DNA from: Bacteroidales bacterium
GTDB lineage: Bacteria; Bacteroidota; Bacteroidia; Bacteroidales; UBA932
DNA length: 35,847 nt
NCBI GenBank assembly: GCA_017555445.1
Contig: JAFZGK010000003.1
Coordinates: 1-35,847, forward strand
Direction: 5' to 3'
The translations under genes were made by a program, and so were the position numbers. Every line of letters starts with the position of its first letter. The stretch's first letter is position 1. The notes under the pieces were generated by a model that had not been told where the DNA came from, did not search any database, and was given only the letters and a program-made list of their open reading frames with translations. Positions 7,538 through 17,519 of this stretch are shown here, one piece after another.

Positions 7538-8473
7538 CTAGTCAAACATAACTCCTGAGTTCATTGCCGAAGGACTCCTCCATTCTATGCCTCGACTGGC
7601 CAGGGCAGCTCTCTTTGCGCTCCAGTAGCAGAAGCAGAAGCCCATGCCGCGAGGTTCATCCTTCAGCTGCTCGTCCACTTCCTTTTCTACCTCATAGATG
7701 ACTTCCTCCCATTTCGAAGTAGCCTGAATCGGATCTACCTTGAGCATTCCACCAAGTCCATTCCAACATTGAATGGCATACTCCCATTCCGGATCACTGA
7801 CAATCATTGAGAAGTTGTATATCCATCTGTCTACCTCCCGGAAGTAGTATTTGTCCATGTTTTCTCTGAGGTAATCGTCATAATCCTCCGAAGACTCAAA
7901 ATCTCGGTATAACCTATACAACTCGCACAAAGAGTGAAACAATCTCGGGGTCTCCCTCTTGTCTATGTAACCGTTTTGTATACAGCATGCTATGTAGTGT
8001 GCCTTGTATACAGGATTGATATTCTCTGACCTGAACGGAGCTACGTCTTTGAATTCGTGGATAAGCTCGCGCATAAGAGGAATGTTTTTCCAAAGCATCC
8101 CCTCGTCGTTGTTTTCATTCATCCTGCTGACCAGATCTCCCGCATGATCTACCGTCCATTCACACACATCTTCCTTGTCTTTACTGAAAAAGAACACATT
8201 TCTGGCCTGTTTGGAAATCCTTTCGTTTGAAGTATCAAACTCAGGTGTACCGAGCACTTGCCAATGACGGTTGATCTTGATTGTACGGTCTCTATAGCTG
8301 AACACCATCTCCTCCTCATCGATTGATATGACAGTCAATTCTCTTCCATATACAGATAATGTATATCCTGGCACCAATGCATCCACACTAACACACTCCC
8401 AGAACTTACTTCTGTTACCGACTCCTGAATCACTGGAGGTCTCGATTTTTAGTATATTGAATTGCTGATTCAT
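7538..8473 (-). CDS. Unknown 311-aa protein
   Basis: I do not recognise a named domain. The N-terminal 80 residues look beta-rich ('YTLSVYGRELTVISIDEEEMVFSYRDRTIKI'-type alternating pattern). The remainder is helical and rich in Tyr, Trp and acidic residues. A distinctive C-terminus reads 'GFCFCYWSAKRAALASRGIEW' then 'RSPSAMNSGVMFD'. There is no signal peptide or membrane helix. It follows the NPCBM gene by 26 bp and precedes DUF1963 by 18 bp on the same strand, so it is the second gene of the operon. The conserved-looking CxCxWxxK motif near residue 280 would be the place to look for activity or metal binding. Confidence 0.72.
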   Translation of the reverse strand: MNQQFNILKIETSSDSGVGNRSKFWECVSVDALVPGYTLSVYGRELTVISIDEEEMVFSYRDRTIKINRHWQVLGTPEFDTSNERISKQARNVFFFSKDKEDVCEWTVDHAGDLVSRMNENNDEGMLWKNIPLMRELIHEFKDVAPFRSENINPVYKAHYIACCIQNGYIDKRETPRLFHSLCELYRLYRDFESSEDYDDYLRENMDKYYFREVDRWIYNFSMIVSDPEWEYAIQCWNGLGGMLKVDPIQATSKWEEVIYEVEKEVDEQLKDEPRGMGFCFCYWSAKRAALASRGIEWRSPSAMNSGVMFD

Positions 8474-8499
8474 TGTATTTCAACATGTAAGATGTCTTT

Positions 8500-11352
8500 T
8501 TATTCAGAAAAATTGCGCACCTTCGCTGTTTCTCCAGAAGGTGGTATTTCACCAGGCAGAAGAGGAGCAAAGATGGTCCTTTCTGTCGATACACGTCCGT
8601 CTATATCAATTGCAGAATTCAACAGAGTTACCAGAAATGCTTCATTTTCGCGTGCGCATCTGTACATATCATTGATGACCTTTCTCAGTTCAATAATCAA
8701 CTTGTCTGCAGTCTTCATGACTTTACCGAAAGAAATGGCTCTCAATCCCAATTCGACCAGACCTACATTTGCTGCAGGTAGTTGCACCAAGAGGTCTGCC
8801 ACATTTTCTCTCATTGATTCAAGGGCATCAAAATCATATTTGTAGTCACTGAGAGTATATGGAATCCTCCAGCCGTCCGAGCCGCTTGCCACTTCCTCAC
8901 CTTTAGTAAACAACTTCACAGCCTTGCATATCTGACCAGCCTCTGTTTCAAGGTAATAGGTATAAACATCATAACCCGGAGCCCTTTTCGTAAGTGCCTC
9001 CTGAACCTCATCGTACAGGTCAGTTACATCCCAGATGAAGTCATCTATGACCTTCACCCCCGTTTTTCCAGGATGTTCCCAACCTTCAGGAACTGTAAGG
9101 TCTGTCCAGACTGGTTCAGTAACGACTGTAAGGGCAGGACGCATGTCTTCAGGAACAACAAGTTTGGTTCTTTTCTTTGACACCTTGATGTCGTGGAAAA
9201 CATATGCTGCAGACGTACCATTGGTATTTGAAAGCCAGAACATCAACTGTTCGCATCCTTCGATCGGCACTGTAACTGTCTGCGGCTGCATACCTTCAAA
9301 CACATCAAATTCGGCTACAACGTTCAGGTTTGAACCTATCAGAAGCCTCTCCTTACGCTCACTTATGTCAGGCTGCATTGTATCCGGTCCCAGAAGTTGG
9401 GTATCACCTTCCTTTCTCAGGCACTCAACAGTAAACGTAACACTATTGTACTGGCCATAAGTATTGAAAGCCGCGCATGAATTCTCCACAGCTTCTCCAC
9501 CTGCAGCCAACATGAGGAGAGGGGCAATAGGAGCAAGGGTTGTACCCACCATAGCACCTCCGACAGCTGCTCCAGTCGCAACAAAAGAGGCACCTACTGC
9601 CGCAGCACCAATGGCACCAGCCCCTACAGCATCAGAACCGGAAAGCGCACCGAAGTCAAGCGAGAAATGCGTGCTGGTCTGCAGGACGAAACCTTTATAT
9701 ATTCTGCTGCCGTCATATCTGGTAAAATAATTCCTCATCGACGTGCCATCTACAAAAGCACCTTCCCTTGATGAACTCACATAGTGGATATAAGGGGCTC
9801 CTAGATCAATCAGATCGATCTCATCAGGACATTCTGGAATAGGATGCACAAACAGGTCATTCTCCACAGGTTCTCCACGATATACCACAAGATCTGCGAC
9901 TCCGAATGCAGCAGCATCCATCGTACTCTGTCCGGTGCTTTCAAATTTCAGTTTCCTGCATTTGTTGATAGGGAGGATAAACTTCTGGTTTGGATAAGTA
10001 GAGTGGAGAGGAACTTGAAAAATCAGTTTGTCGTCGGCATAGACGTTCAGTACGTCATTGCCCATTACCCAACTCTTGCTGACATATCCGGCCGTGAAAC
10101 TCACATAATCGAACTCATTTCCAAGATCAAATATGGCATGAGAGCGAACGTCATCGTCTAAAAAACTGGCTAAATTATACAGTATGAAGCCCTCATTGAA
10201 CTTGGTGCCACCCATAGAGAAGGTTACATAATCTGAAATACCCTCATATAACTGATTTTCAACCTGGCTACGAAGAGAATACGGAGGAATATTGCTTATA
10301 AGCTTACACACATCGGGAAGTGACTTCAGACGAGGATCTGGTGCATCTACCGTAACAGCAACACCTGCAGCGGTATCCACTTCAGGAGACTCCCCTTTCG
10401 GATAAACCCATGCGTCCACAATAGCACCATCAAGACTACCGCTTGCCTGTTCACTTGTGAAGGTGAGTCTTTGAACTCCTTTAACATCAAGCGTTACCTG
10501 TTGGGCAATACTTTCCTCATTGATTTCATATTCATAAAGAATCTTGCCGTCACCCAATACGCTAACCCATCCTCTTGAGGTATCATTGCCATTATCGGTT
10601 GCCAAAGGTCCCACAACAAAGCGCAACGTCTCATATTGTCCCCTAATGTTGAAGTTTGTCTCACTTTCCCAGCCTCCGATCAATTGCATCGACATTCCCA
10701 TCCACAAACCATAGTCATATACTTTATTGCCAATTTTAACAGAACTGGTTTTCCTGTCGGGAGCCACCCAGGTATGACGTCCGTCATCATTAGAATACAC
10801 CGAAGAATAATTCATACGATACGGTGTAATATCTCTGAAAAGCATTCTTGACTTTACCTGAGGATCGTTTTTTCCACGAAGGTCGTGAGGTGTCTGGCCC
10901 TTTGTCCAAAGCGCGACTTCACAGAATGCAACATCACATTGAGCATTCAGCAGGCTGAACTCCAATTTATCGACTCCGTTGATATTCAATGTAAAATGCT
11001 TTGCCAAATCAGCCTCTCTTACCACATGTTCAAAAATCCTCTTGCCATCTGCATGAATCTGCACGACATTAGGGTCATGTTTACCATGACTTTTACCCGG
11101 ACCTATGATGAACGAGATGGTTTCGTATTTACTACCCAGACTGAATGACGCACGGCCATGATAATTATTTATCACCCCCAGAACAAAACAATTGCTCCAG
11201 GTGTCACCACCCTCGATTTCGAGTGAAGGGTAAGCGGTATATCGATCACTCTCTAACGGTTTATGAGCTTTGGTAAGATATACGGGTGTCTGTGCAGAAA
11301 GTTGCGCGCTGATCAGCAGTAATGCAGTAATGAGGATGATAGACTTTCTCAT
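8500..11352 (-). CDS. Secreted protein with four NPCBM-like domains and an inserted Gly/Ala-rich segment
   Basis: A 950-aa protein if translation starts at the ATG at 11352. That start gives a clean signal peptide ('MRKSIILITALLLISAQLSAQ') and fits the promoter at 11370-11404; a longer frame from 11403 would cross the promoter. Four repeats of NPCBM/NEW2 type are visible at about residues 22-151, 173-320, 355-494 and 525-728. Each has a 'Y..i.F..g' strand, a 'V.gDGK.l.e' turn, a '.v.gv.kL.F' strand and a final '.D..v'. The fourth is interrupted at about 567-618 by a hydrophobic Gly/Ala stretch (AVGAGAIGAAAVGASF and onward). The last 200 residues are helical. NPCBM domains are linked to glycan binding. 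No catalytic domain is recognised. First gene of the minus-strand operon. Confidence 0.82.
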   Translation of the reverse strand: MRKSIILITALLLISAQLSAQTPVYLTKAHKPLESDRYTAYPSLEIEGGDTWSNCFVLGVINNYHGRASFSLGSKYETISFIIGPGKSHGKHDPNVVQIHADGKRIFEHVVREADLAKHFTLNINGVDKLEFSLLNAQCDVAFCEVALWTKGQTPHDLRGKNDPQVKSRMLFRDITPYRMNYSSVYSNDDGRHTWVAPDRKTSSVKIGNKVYDYGLWMGMSMQLIGGWESETNFNIRGQYETLRFVVGPLATDNGNDTSRGWVSVLGDGKILYEYEINEESIAQQVTLDVKGVQRLTFTSEQASGSLDGAIVDAWVYPKGESPEVDTAAGVAVTVDAPDPRLKSLPDVCKLISNIPPYSLRSQVENQLYEGISDYVTFSMGGTKFNEGFILYNLASFLDDDVRSHAIFDLGNEFDYVSFTAGYVSKSWVMGNDVLNVYADDKLIFQVPLHSTYPNQKFILPINKCRKLKFESTGQSTMDAAAFGVADLVVYRGEPVENDLFVHPIPECPDEIDLIDLGAPYIHYVSSSREGAFVDGTSMRNYFTRYDGSRIYKGFVLQTSTHFSLDFGALSGSDAVGAGAIGAAAVGASFVATGAAVGGAMVGTTLAPIAPLLMLAAGGEAVENSCAAFNTYGQYNSVTFTVECLRKEGDTQLLGPDTMQPDISERKERLLIGSNLNVVAEFDVFEGMQPQTVTVPIEGCEQLMFWLSNTNGTSAAYVFHDIKVSKKRTKLVVPEDMRPALTVVTEPVWTDLTVPEGWEHPGKTGVKVIDDFIWDVTDLYDEVQEALTKRAPGYDVYTYYLETEAGQICKAVKLFTKGEEVASGSDGWRIPYTLSDYKYDFDALESMRENVADLLVQLPAANVGLVELGLRAISFGKVMKTADKLIIELRKVINDMYRCARENEAFLVTLLNSAIDIDGRVSTERTIFAPLLPGEIPPSGETAKVRNFSE

Positions 11353-11369
11353 ACGAATAAGTTTTGACC

Positions 11370-11404
11370 CAAATTTAACTTTTTTTGCGTACTTTTGCAA
11401 CAAA
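11370..11404 (-). promoter_or_regulatory. Promoter of the NPCBM operon
   Basis: On the minus strand TTTG (11404-11401), a 23-nt spacer and TAAATTTG (11377-11370) match the Bacteroidetes -33/-7 elements; the spacer is a few nt longer than usual. The ATG at 11352 is 17 nt downstream, which decides the start of the 950-aa protein. Confidence 0.6.
11390..11397 (+). promoter_or_regulatory. -7 box of the pentapeptide-repeat gene
   Basis: TACTTTTG matches TAnnTTTG; a TTTG at 11363-11366 lies 23 nt upstream. It falls inside the spacer of the opposite-strand promoter, so the two divergent promoters overlap. The ATG at 11422 is 24 nt downstream. Confidence 0.55.
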
Positions 11405-11421
11405 GAATTTAATTACAGAAA

Positions 11422-12390
11422 ATGGAAAGAGAAGAACTGCTCAAATTGATTGAATCTAAGGAACTTATAGGCATTGACCTTTCTGGCCAGAAACTTGAAA
11501 AAATTGACTTTACAGGTTGCCGGATTGAGCGAACCAGTTTTAAGGGATGCGAACTTGTACATTGCCGTTTCCGCAATGCCAGGATATCATGGAGCGACTT
11601 CAGATATGCAGAAATACAACACGGAACATTCGAGGGAGCAGAAATCGAATTCTCAGATTTTTACCGTGCCTTCATTGATGGAGTCGTGATTTTCAGCGGA
11701 TCTTTATTTTCAAATTGCAGTCTTAACAAGACGTATCTTGGCGAGTGTGCAATCATCCGCAAAGAAAATCTAAAGGGAAATAAGATACTACAACAGAATA
11801 AGGACGATTATAGAAGATTCCTTGTAGACTGGCACACTTACGGTACCGGCGAAAGGACTAACGATGTGAATGTAAAGTCAAACTGGAGCCCGGATGCCGC
11901 AGTTGACGCTAGATGGGAGGACGCAGAGGTTATCTACAAGAATTTCAATGCCTTATGGGCAGGAAAGGGATATTTTGGAGATGGAAACTGGGCATATGTC
12001 CAGGGTAAGAAGATGGAACGAAACAGAATGATAAATCAGTTAACAAACAAATCTGTCAAGCCATTGACTAAGATCACAAACGTTTGGCGCATCTTCACAA
12101 ATATCGTTTCAGATATCTTTTTTGGCTATGGAGAAAGCATGTTCAAGATGATTTGCACTTATATTCTTACTGTCTTCATTTTTGCTTGGGTCTTCAGTGA
12201 AAACATTGGAATCCTTGAATACACACAAGCCTTGGCCATAAGTCTGAAAAACATGGCCGGAATGGATTCTGAGACAATCCGTGGCGTCTCTCCTCTTGTT
12301 GACATGCTTAACGTAATCCAGACAACAATAGGAATTCTATTGACGGGAATCTTTGGATTTATCCTTGGCAACAAGATTCGAAACCAGTAA
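11422..12390 (+). CDS. Pentapeptide-repeat protein with two-helix channel-like C-terminus
   Basis: A 322-aa protein. Residues about 17-110 are degenerate pentapeptide repeats (A(D/N)LXX-type, for example 'IDFTGCRIERTSFKGCELVHCRFRNARISWSDF' read in units of five). Residues 120-210 are a charged helical linker. The C-terminus has two membrane helices at about 238-258 and 297-317 with a short hydrophobic loop between. This is the layout of two-TM K+ channel pores fused to pentapeptide domains, a known combination. However, the loop ('ALAISLKNMAGMDSETIRG') has no TVGYG-like selectivity filter. It is divergent from the NPCBM operon and convergent with pfp. Membrane location is confident; ion conduction is doubtful. 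Confidence 0.82.
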   Translation: MEREELLKLIESKELIGIDLSGQKLEKIDFTGCRIERTSFKGCELVHCRFRNARISWSDFRYAEIQHGTFEGAEIEFSDFYRAFIDGVVIFSGSLFSNCSLNKTYLGECAIIRKENLKGNKILQQNKDDYRRFLVDWHTYGTGERTNDVNVKSNWSPDAAVDARWEDAEVIYKNFNALWAGKGYFGDGNWAYVQGKKMERNRMINQLTNKSVKPLTKITNVWRIFTNIVSDIFFGYGESMFKMICTYILTVFIFAWVFSENIGILEYTQALAISLKNMAGMDSETIRGVSPLVDMLNVIQTTIGILLTGIFGFILGNKIRNQ

Positions 12391-12409
12391 GGCCACAGCA
12401 TCAATACAG

Positions 12410-12447
12410 TAACTCGCGATTTTCTATAAATTGAAAATCGCGAGTTA
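12410..12447. repeat. Perfect 15-bp inverted repeat
   Basis: TAACTCGCGATTTTC (12410-12424), an 8-nt loop and the exact reverse complement (12433-12447). It lies 20 bp after the pentapeptide gene. There is no T run behind it on either strand, so it may be a processing or pausing element, or a protein-binding site, rather than a standard terminator. Confidence 0.7.
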
Positions 12448-12585
12448 TCATTTATGAAATCCTGTATTCAAGACGGTTGCGATTGAGACCTCCGTATTTT
12501 GTCCAACAAAATTTTCGTGCTAAAAAACAGTATCTGAATAATACGAAAAACGGCCCCAGAAGGGCCCAGAATAGCGTTTTTATAA

Positions 12586-12624
12586 AAAAAGATTACCTAA
12601 AGGTTTACTTTAGGTAATCTTTTT
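12586..12624. terminator. Bidirectional intrinsic terminator
   Basis: A perfect 16-bp stem (12586-12601 with 12609-12624, 7-nt loop) has A-rich DNA on the left and T-rich DNA on the right, so it can end transcripts from either side. It sits between the convergent pentapeptide gene (+) and pfp (-), 29 bp from the pfp stop. Confidence 0.85.
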
Positions 12625-12653
12625 AAGAAACTGATTATCAATATATTAGGATT

Positions 12654-13889
12654 TTACCAGTTAAGTACCTTGTGGAAGTCGTAAGCCTCAGGGTTCTCGA
12701 TGCCGAGAGCCTTGACAGCCTCGTAGTCAGCCTCAGTCACGTAGTGAGCGATGTACTTGTAGTAGTTCTGAGCTGTACCAGCGTTGATGTCAACTACGCG
12801 TGGCGGAATCTTGCCTGTTGTAGGGTCCTGGAGGTCAGCAAGATAAAGTGGAGATACGTTGCCGTATGAATCAACGTATACCATGCAGCCTGTCTTACCC
12901 TCGCTGTAGAGCTGGTAAACACCCATTGCGAGCTCTGTACAGTAAGTTACGTCGTAAGCAACAGGATCCTGGCAACGAACGTCGTATCCGATCTCTACCG
13001 GACGGCTCTTCACCTTAAGACCGATCTTCTTGAACTCTGCCTCGAGGAGGTCGTTGAAGAGAACAGCCTTAGAAACCTTACCAAGCTCTGGGTGACCGTG
13101 GTCATCATATGAGAAGTGAACGCCTGCAGCCTCCATCTCCTCAGCCTTGAACTCGTGGAAGAGACCCTCAGCAGCTACGATTGTACCGTAGTTGATGCCG
13201 AGTACCTTTCTCTTGAGGATAGCTGAAATAGAGAGCTTTACAACCTTGTCAAGGCAGATCTCTGTCTTGTTGAACATCTCAGGGATGATAGTCATAGGAC
13301 AGTGAGTAGCCTCACCGATACCGAGTGCGAGTGAACCGCAAGTACGACCCATTGCTGAGATCACGAGCCAGTTACCTGAAGTGCGTGCATCCTCATATAC
13401 TGTGCGTGCAAGGTGTGCACCCTCGTTCTTTGCAGAATTGTATCCGAAAGTAGGAGCGTTTGCAGGAAGTGGAAGGTCGTTATCGATTGTCTTAGGACAG
13501 TGGATGTTTGCGATTGGGTATCCCTTAGCTGCGAGGAACTTAGAGATGCGGTTTGCTGTAGAAGCAGTGTCATCACCACCGATTGTAACGAGGAGCTTGA
13601 TGTTGTTGTCCTTGAAGAGGTCGAGGTTGAAGTTGTTCTCGAAGTCTGCGTCAGTTGGCTTGAAACGGCTCATCTCAAGGTATGAACCACCTCTGTTGAA
13701 ATAACGGTCTGCGATTGCAAAAGTAAGGTCCTCAGTGCGAGCATTCTTGCTGAAAAGTCCTGAGTATCCGCCGTGGAGACCGATAACTCTGAAACCTTTT
13801 GTGATAAATGTCTTAGCTACAGACATTGATACTGAGTTCATTCCGGGAGCTGGACCGCCACCACAGAGAATAATAACTGCGTCTTTCAT
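12654..13889 (-). CDS. pfp: Pyrophosphate-dependent 6-phosphofructokinase
   Basis: A 411-aa PfkA-superfamily enzyme phosphorylating fructose 6-phosphate to the 1,6-bisphosphate in the cytosol. The N-terminal 'CGGGPAPGMNSV' is the phosphate-binding loop. The motif GGDDT at 104-108 and PKTIDND at 132-138 carry the Asp and Lys that mark PPi users; ATP enzymes have GGDG and PGTIDND. 'MGRTCGSLALGIG' follows as in the family. PPi dependence is therefore well supported and makes the step reversible. The gene is single: a -7 box lies about 60 bp upstream (13947-13954) and a bidirectional terminator downstream. Confidence 0.9.
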   Translation of the reverse strand: MKDAVIILCGGGPAPGMNSVSMSVAKTFITKGFRVIGLHGGYSGLFSKNARTEDLTFAIADRYFNRGGSYLEMSRFKPTDADFENNFNLDLFKDNNIKLLVTIGGDDTASTANRISKFLAAKGYPIANIHCPKTIDNDLPLPANAPTFGYNSAKNEGAHLARTVYEDARTSGNWLVISAMGRTCGSLALGIGEATHCPMTIIPEMFNKTEICLDKVVKLSISAILKRKVLGINYGTIVAAEGLFHEFKAEEMEAAGVHFSYDDHGHPELGKVSKAVLFNDLLEAEFKKIGLKVKSRPVEIGYDVRCQDPVAYDVTYCTELAMGVYQLYSEGKTGCMVYVDSYGNVSPLYLADLQDPTTGKIPPRVVDINAGTAQNYYKYIAHYVTEADYEAVKALGIENPEAYDFHKVLNW

Positions 13890-13946
13890 GATTTTTGTTG
13901 ATTTATATTATTTAGTTAATGATTTTACGTAAGGCCAAAATCGGGA

Positions 13947-13954
13947 CAAATTTA
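13947..13954 (-). promoter_or_regulatory. -7 box of pfp
   Basis: The minus strand reads TAAATTTG, 57 nt before the pfp ATG. A CTTG at the proper 20-nt spacing (13975-13978) is a one-mismatch -33 element. Confidence 0.5.
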
Positions 13955-14036
13955 TCATATTTCTATCAAAAAGACAAGTAAAATCCATAACACCTTCCAC
14001 CCCCAACTTTTATTTTAATAAGTCATTTCGTTTTAT

Positions 14037-14044
14037 TAAATTTG
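14037..14044 (+). promoter_or_regulatory. -7 box of the ligA-ispG gene run
   Basis: TAAATTTG matches the -7 consensus 27 nt before the ligA ATG. No TTTG at -33. No other clear promoter is apparent before the later genes of this run, which are packed with gaps of 5-22 bp. Confidence 0.5.
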
Positions 14045-14065
14045 TAAGTTATTTGCATCGTTTGA

Positions 14066-16195
<2,130 letters not shown>

Positions 16196-16203
16196 GAACT
16201 GAT

Positions 16204-16566
16204 ATGAATATTGGAGATAAATATACACTCACTCATGTAGTGACTGAAAATGAGACTGCAGAAGTGCTGGGATCCGGTGGACTTCCTGTCTACTCTACCC
16301 CGTCGATGATATGCCTTATGGAGCTGACCTCATATAAGCTGGCCGAAGAAAACGGACTTCAGACTGTTGGAACAAAAGTGAACATCAGCCATCTGAAAGC
16401 TTGCAAGGTTGGTACAGAGGTAAGATGTGAGGCTGAAGTACTCGAATACGAGGGCAGACGTATACTCTATAAGGTTACTGTGACAGATGCTGCAGGACTG
16501 ATGGGAGAAGGAACTCATGAAAGATTTGCCATAGATCCTGAAAGATTCATGGCCAAACTTGCATAA
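16204..16566 (+). CDS. Hotdog-fold thioesterase (FlK-like)
   Basis: A 120-aa protein of the fluoroacetyl-CoA thioesterase-like family of hotdog enzymes: 'GSGGLPVYSTPSMICLMELTSYKL' at residues 23-46, then 'VGTKVNISHLKACKVGTEV' and 'RILYKVTVTDAAGLMGEGTHERF'. It probably hydrolyses a small acyl-CoA in the cytosol, but the substrate cannot be read from the sequence. The 'YSTPSMICLME' stretch holds the Thr and Glu positions used in FlK, and 'THERF' the usual His. The family call does not imply action on fluoroacetate. It is 8 bp after ligA and 21 bp before the YihY gene. Confidence 0.85.
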   Translation: MNIGDKYTLTHVVTENETAEVLGSGGLPVYSTPSMICLMELTSYKLAEENGLQTVGTKVNISHLKACKVGTEVRCEAEVLEYEGRRILYKVTVTDAAGLMGEGTHERFAIDPERFMAKLA

Positions 16567-16587
16567 CTACATTTACAATACCGACTG

Positions 16588-17514
16588 ATGAAAGGATTGA
16601 TAAAGAAGACAGACCGCCTGAAAAGCTTTATAAGCGATGATATCTGGCATATTGACCTTGAGGAACTCTCGAAGGCCAAAGCCCGCCTCATAAAGTATAT
16701 CAAGGTAGCGATGATCACCATCAGAACATTTTCAAGTGAAAAGATCGGCTTCCAGGCAGTTGCATTGAGCTTTTTCAGTACAATGGCTGTGGTGCCGTTC
16801 ATTGCGATCGCCTTCGCGATTACAGGTGGTCTCGGCCTTGACGACAAGCTCGCGGAACTTCTTTATACATATTTCAACAACAGCGAGCAGGTGATTGATG
16901 TCGTTCTTGGATTTGCACAGAACATCATCGCTTCAGCTCAAAGCGGATGGGTAGGATTTGTCAGTGCATTGCTCTTTGCCTGGATTGTCATCTGGATGAT
17001 GATGAGCGTGGAGAGAGTGTTCAATAATGTCTGGAGAGTAGGCAAGCCAAGAAATATCATCAAACGTCTGTCAGTCATTCTGATAATGATAATTGTCGCT
17101 CCCCTTGTGGTCATGGTGTTCTTTGCGGGAACGATCATGTATTCACATATGTTCGAATATCTCGGACTTGATATGGAGACATTCGGACCGGTGAAGACGA
17201 TTTTGACCTGGGTACTCTTTGCTGCAGTTGCGACATTCACATTCTCAGCAATGTACAAGTTCATACCGAATGAGGATGTACGATATGGCTGTGCGCTCAG
17301 TGCTGCAATCCCAGCGGCAGTTGCATTTGCGGTAATGAATTACCTTTACCTCGAGACTCAGGTCCTTGTAACAAGACTTAATGCGGTCTACGGAGCATTT
17401 GCTGCAGTACCGCTTCTGATGGTATGGATAAATATCGGATGGTTCATAATCCTTATCGGTGCTGAACTCTCCTATGCATTCCAGCATGTAGATGATTATA
17501 ATATTGAAGATTAG
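16588..17514 (+). CDS. YihY/BrkB family inner-membrane protein
   Basis: A 308-aa polytopic membrane protein with about six hydrophobic segments. Family-typical pieces are 'GFQAVALSFFSTMAVVPF' near residue 55, 'MSVERVFNNVWRV' near 140, and the conserved C-terminal 'YLYLETQVLVTRLNAVYGAFAAVPLLMVWINIGWFIILIGAELSYAFQ', read here in parts. YihY/BrkB proteins (once annotated as ribonuclease BN) have unknown transport or envelope roles. It lies between the thioesterase and relA/spoT, with only 5 bp to the latter. Confidence 0.9.
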   Translation: MKGLIKKTDRLKSFISDDIWHIDLEELSKAKARLIKYIKVAMITIRTFSSEKIGFQAVALSFFSTMAVVPFIAIAFAITGGLGLDDKLAELLYTYFNNSEQVIDVVLGFAQNIIASAQSGWVGFVSALLFAWIVIWMMMSVERVFNNVWRVGKPRNIIKRLSVILIMIIVAPLVVMVFFAGTIMYSHMFEYLGLDMETFGPVKTILTWVLFAAVATFTFSAMYKFIPNEDVRYGCALSAAIPAAVAFAVMNYLYLETQVLVTRLNAVYGAFAAVPLLMVWINIGWFIILIGAELSYAFQHVDDYNIED

Positions 17515-17519
17515 ATAAT

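Noticed and set aside
11353..11403. N-terminal extension of the NPCBM protein to 11403
   Set aside because: It would cover the -7 box at 11370-11377 and bury the signal peptide; the ATG at 11352 gives a normal export signal.
3914..12650. Integrative element using tRNA-Thr as attachment site
   Set aside because: No integrase, no transposase and no repeat of the tRNA 3' end was found near the far side of the block.
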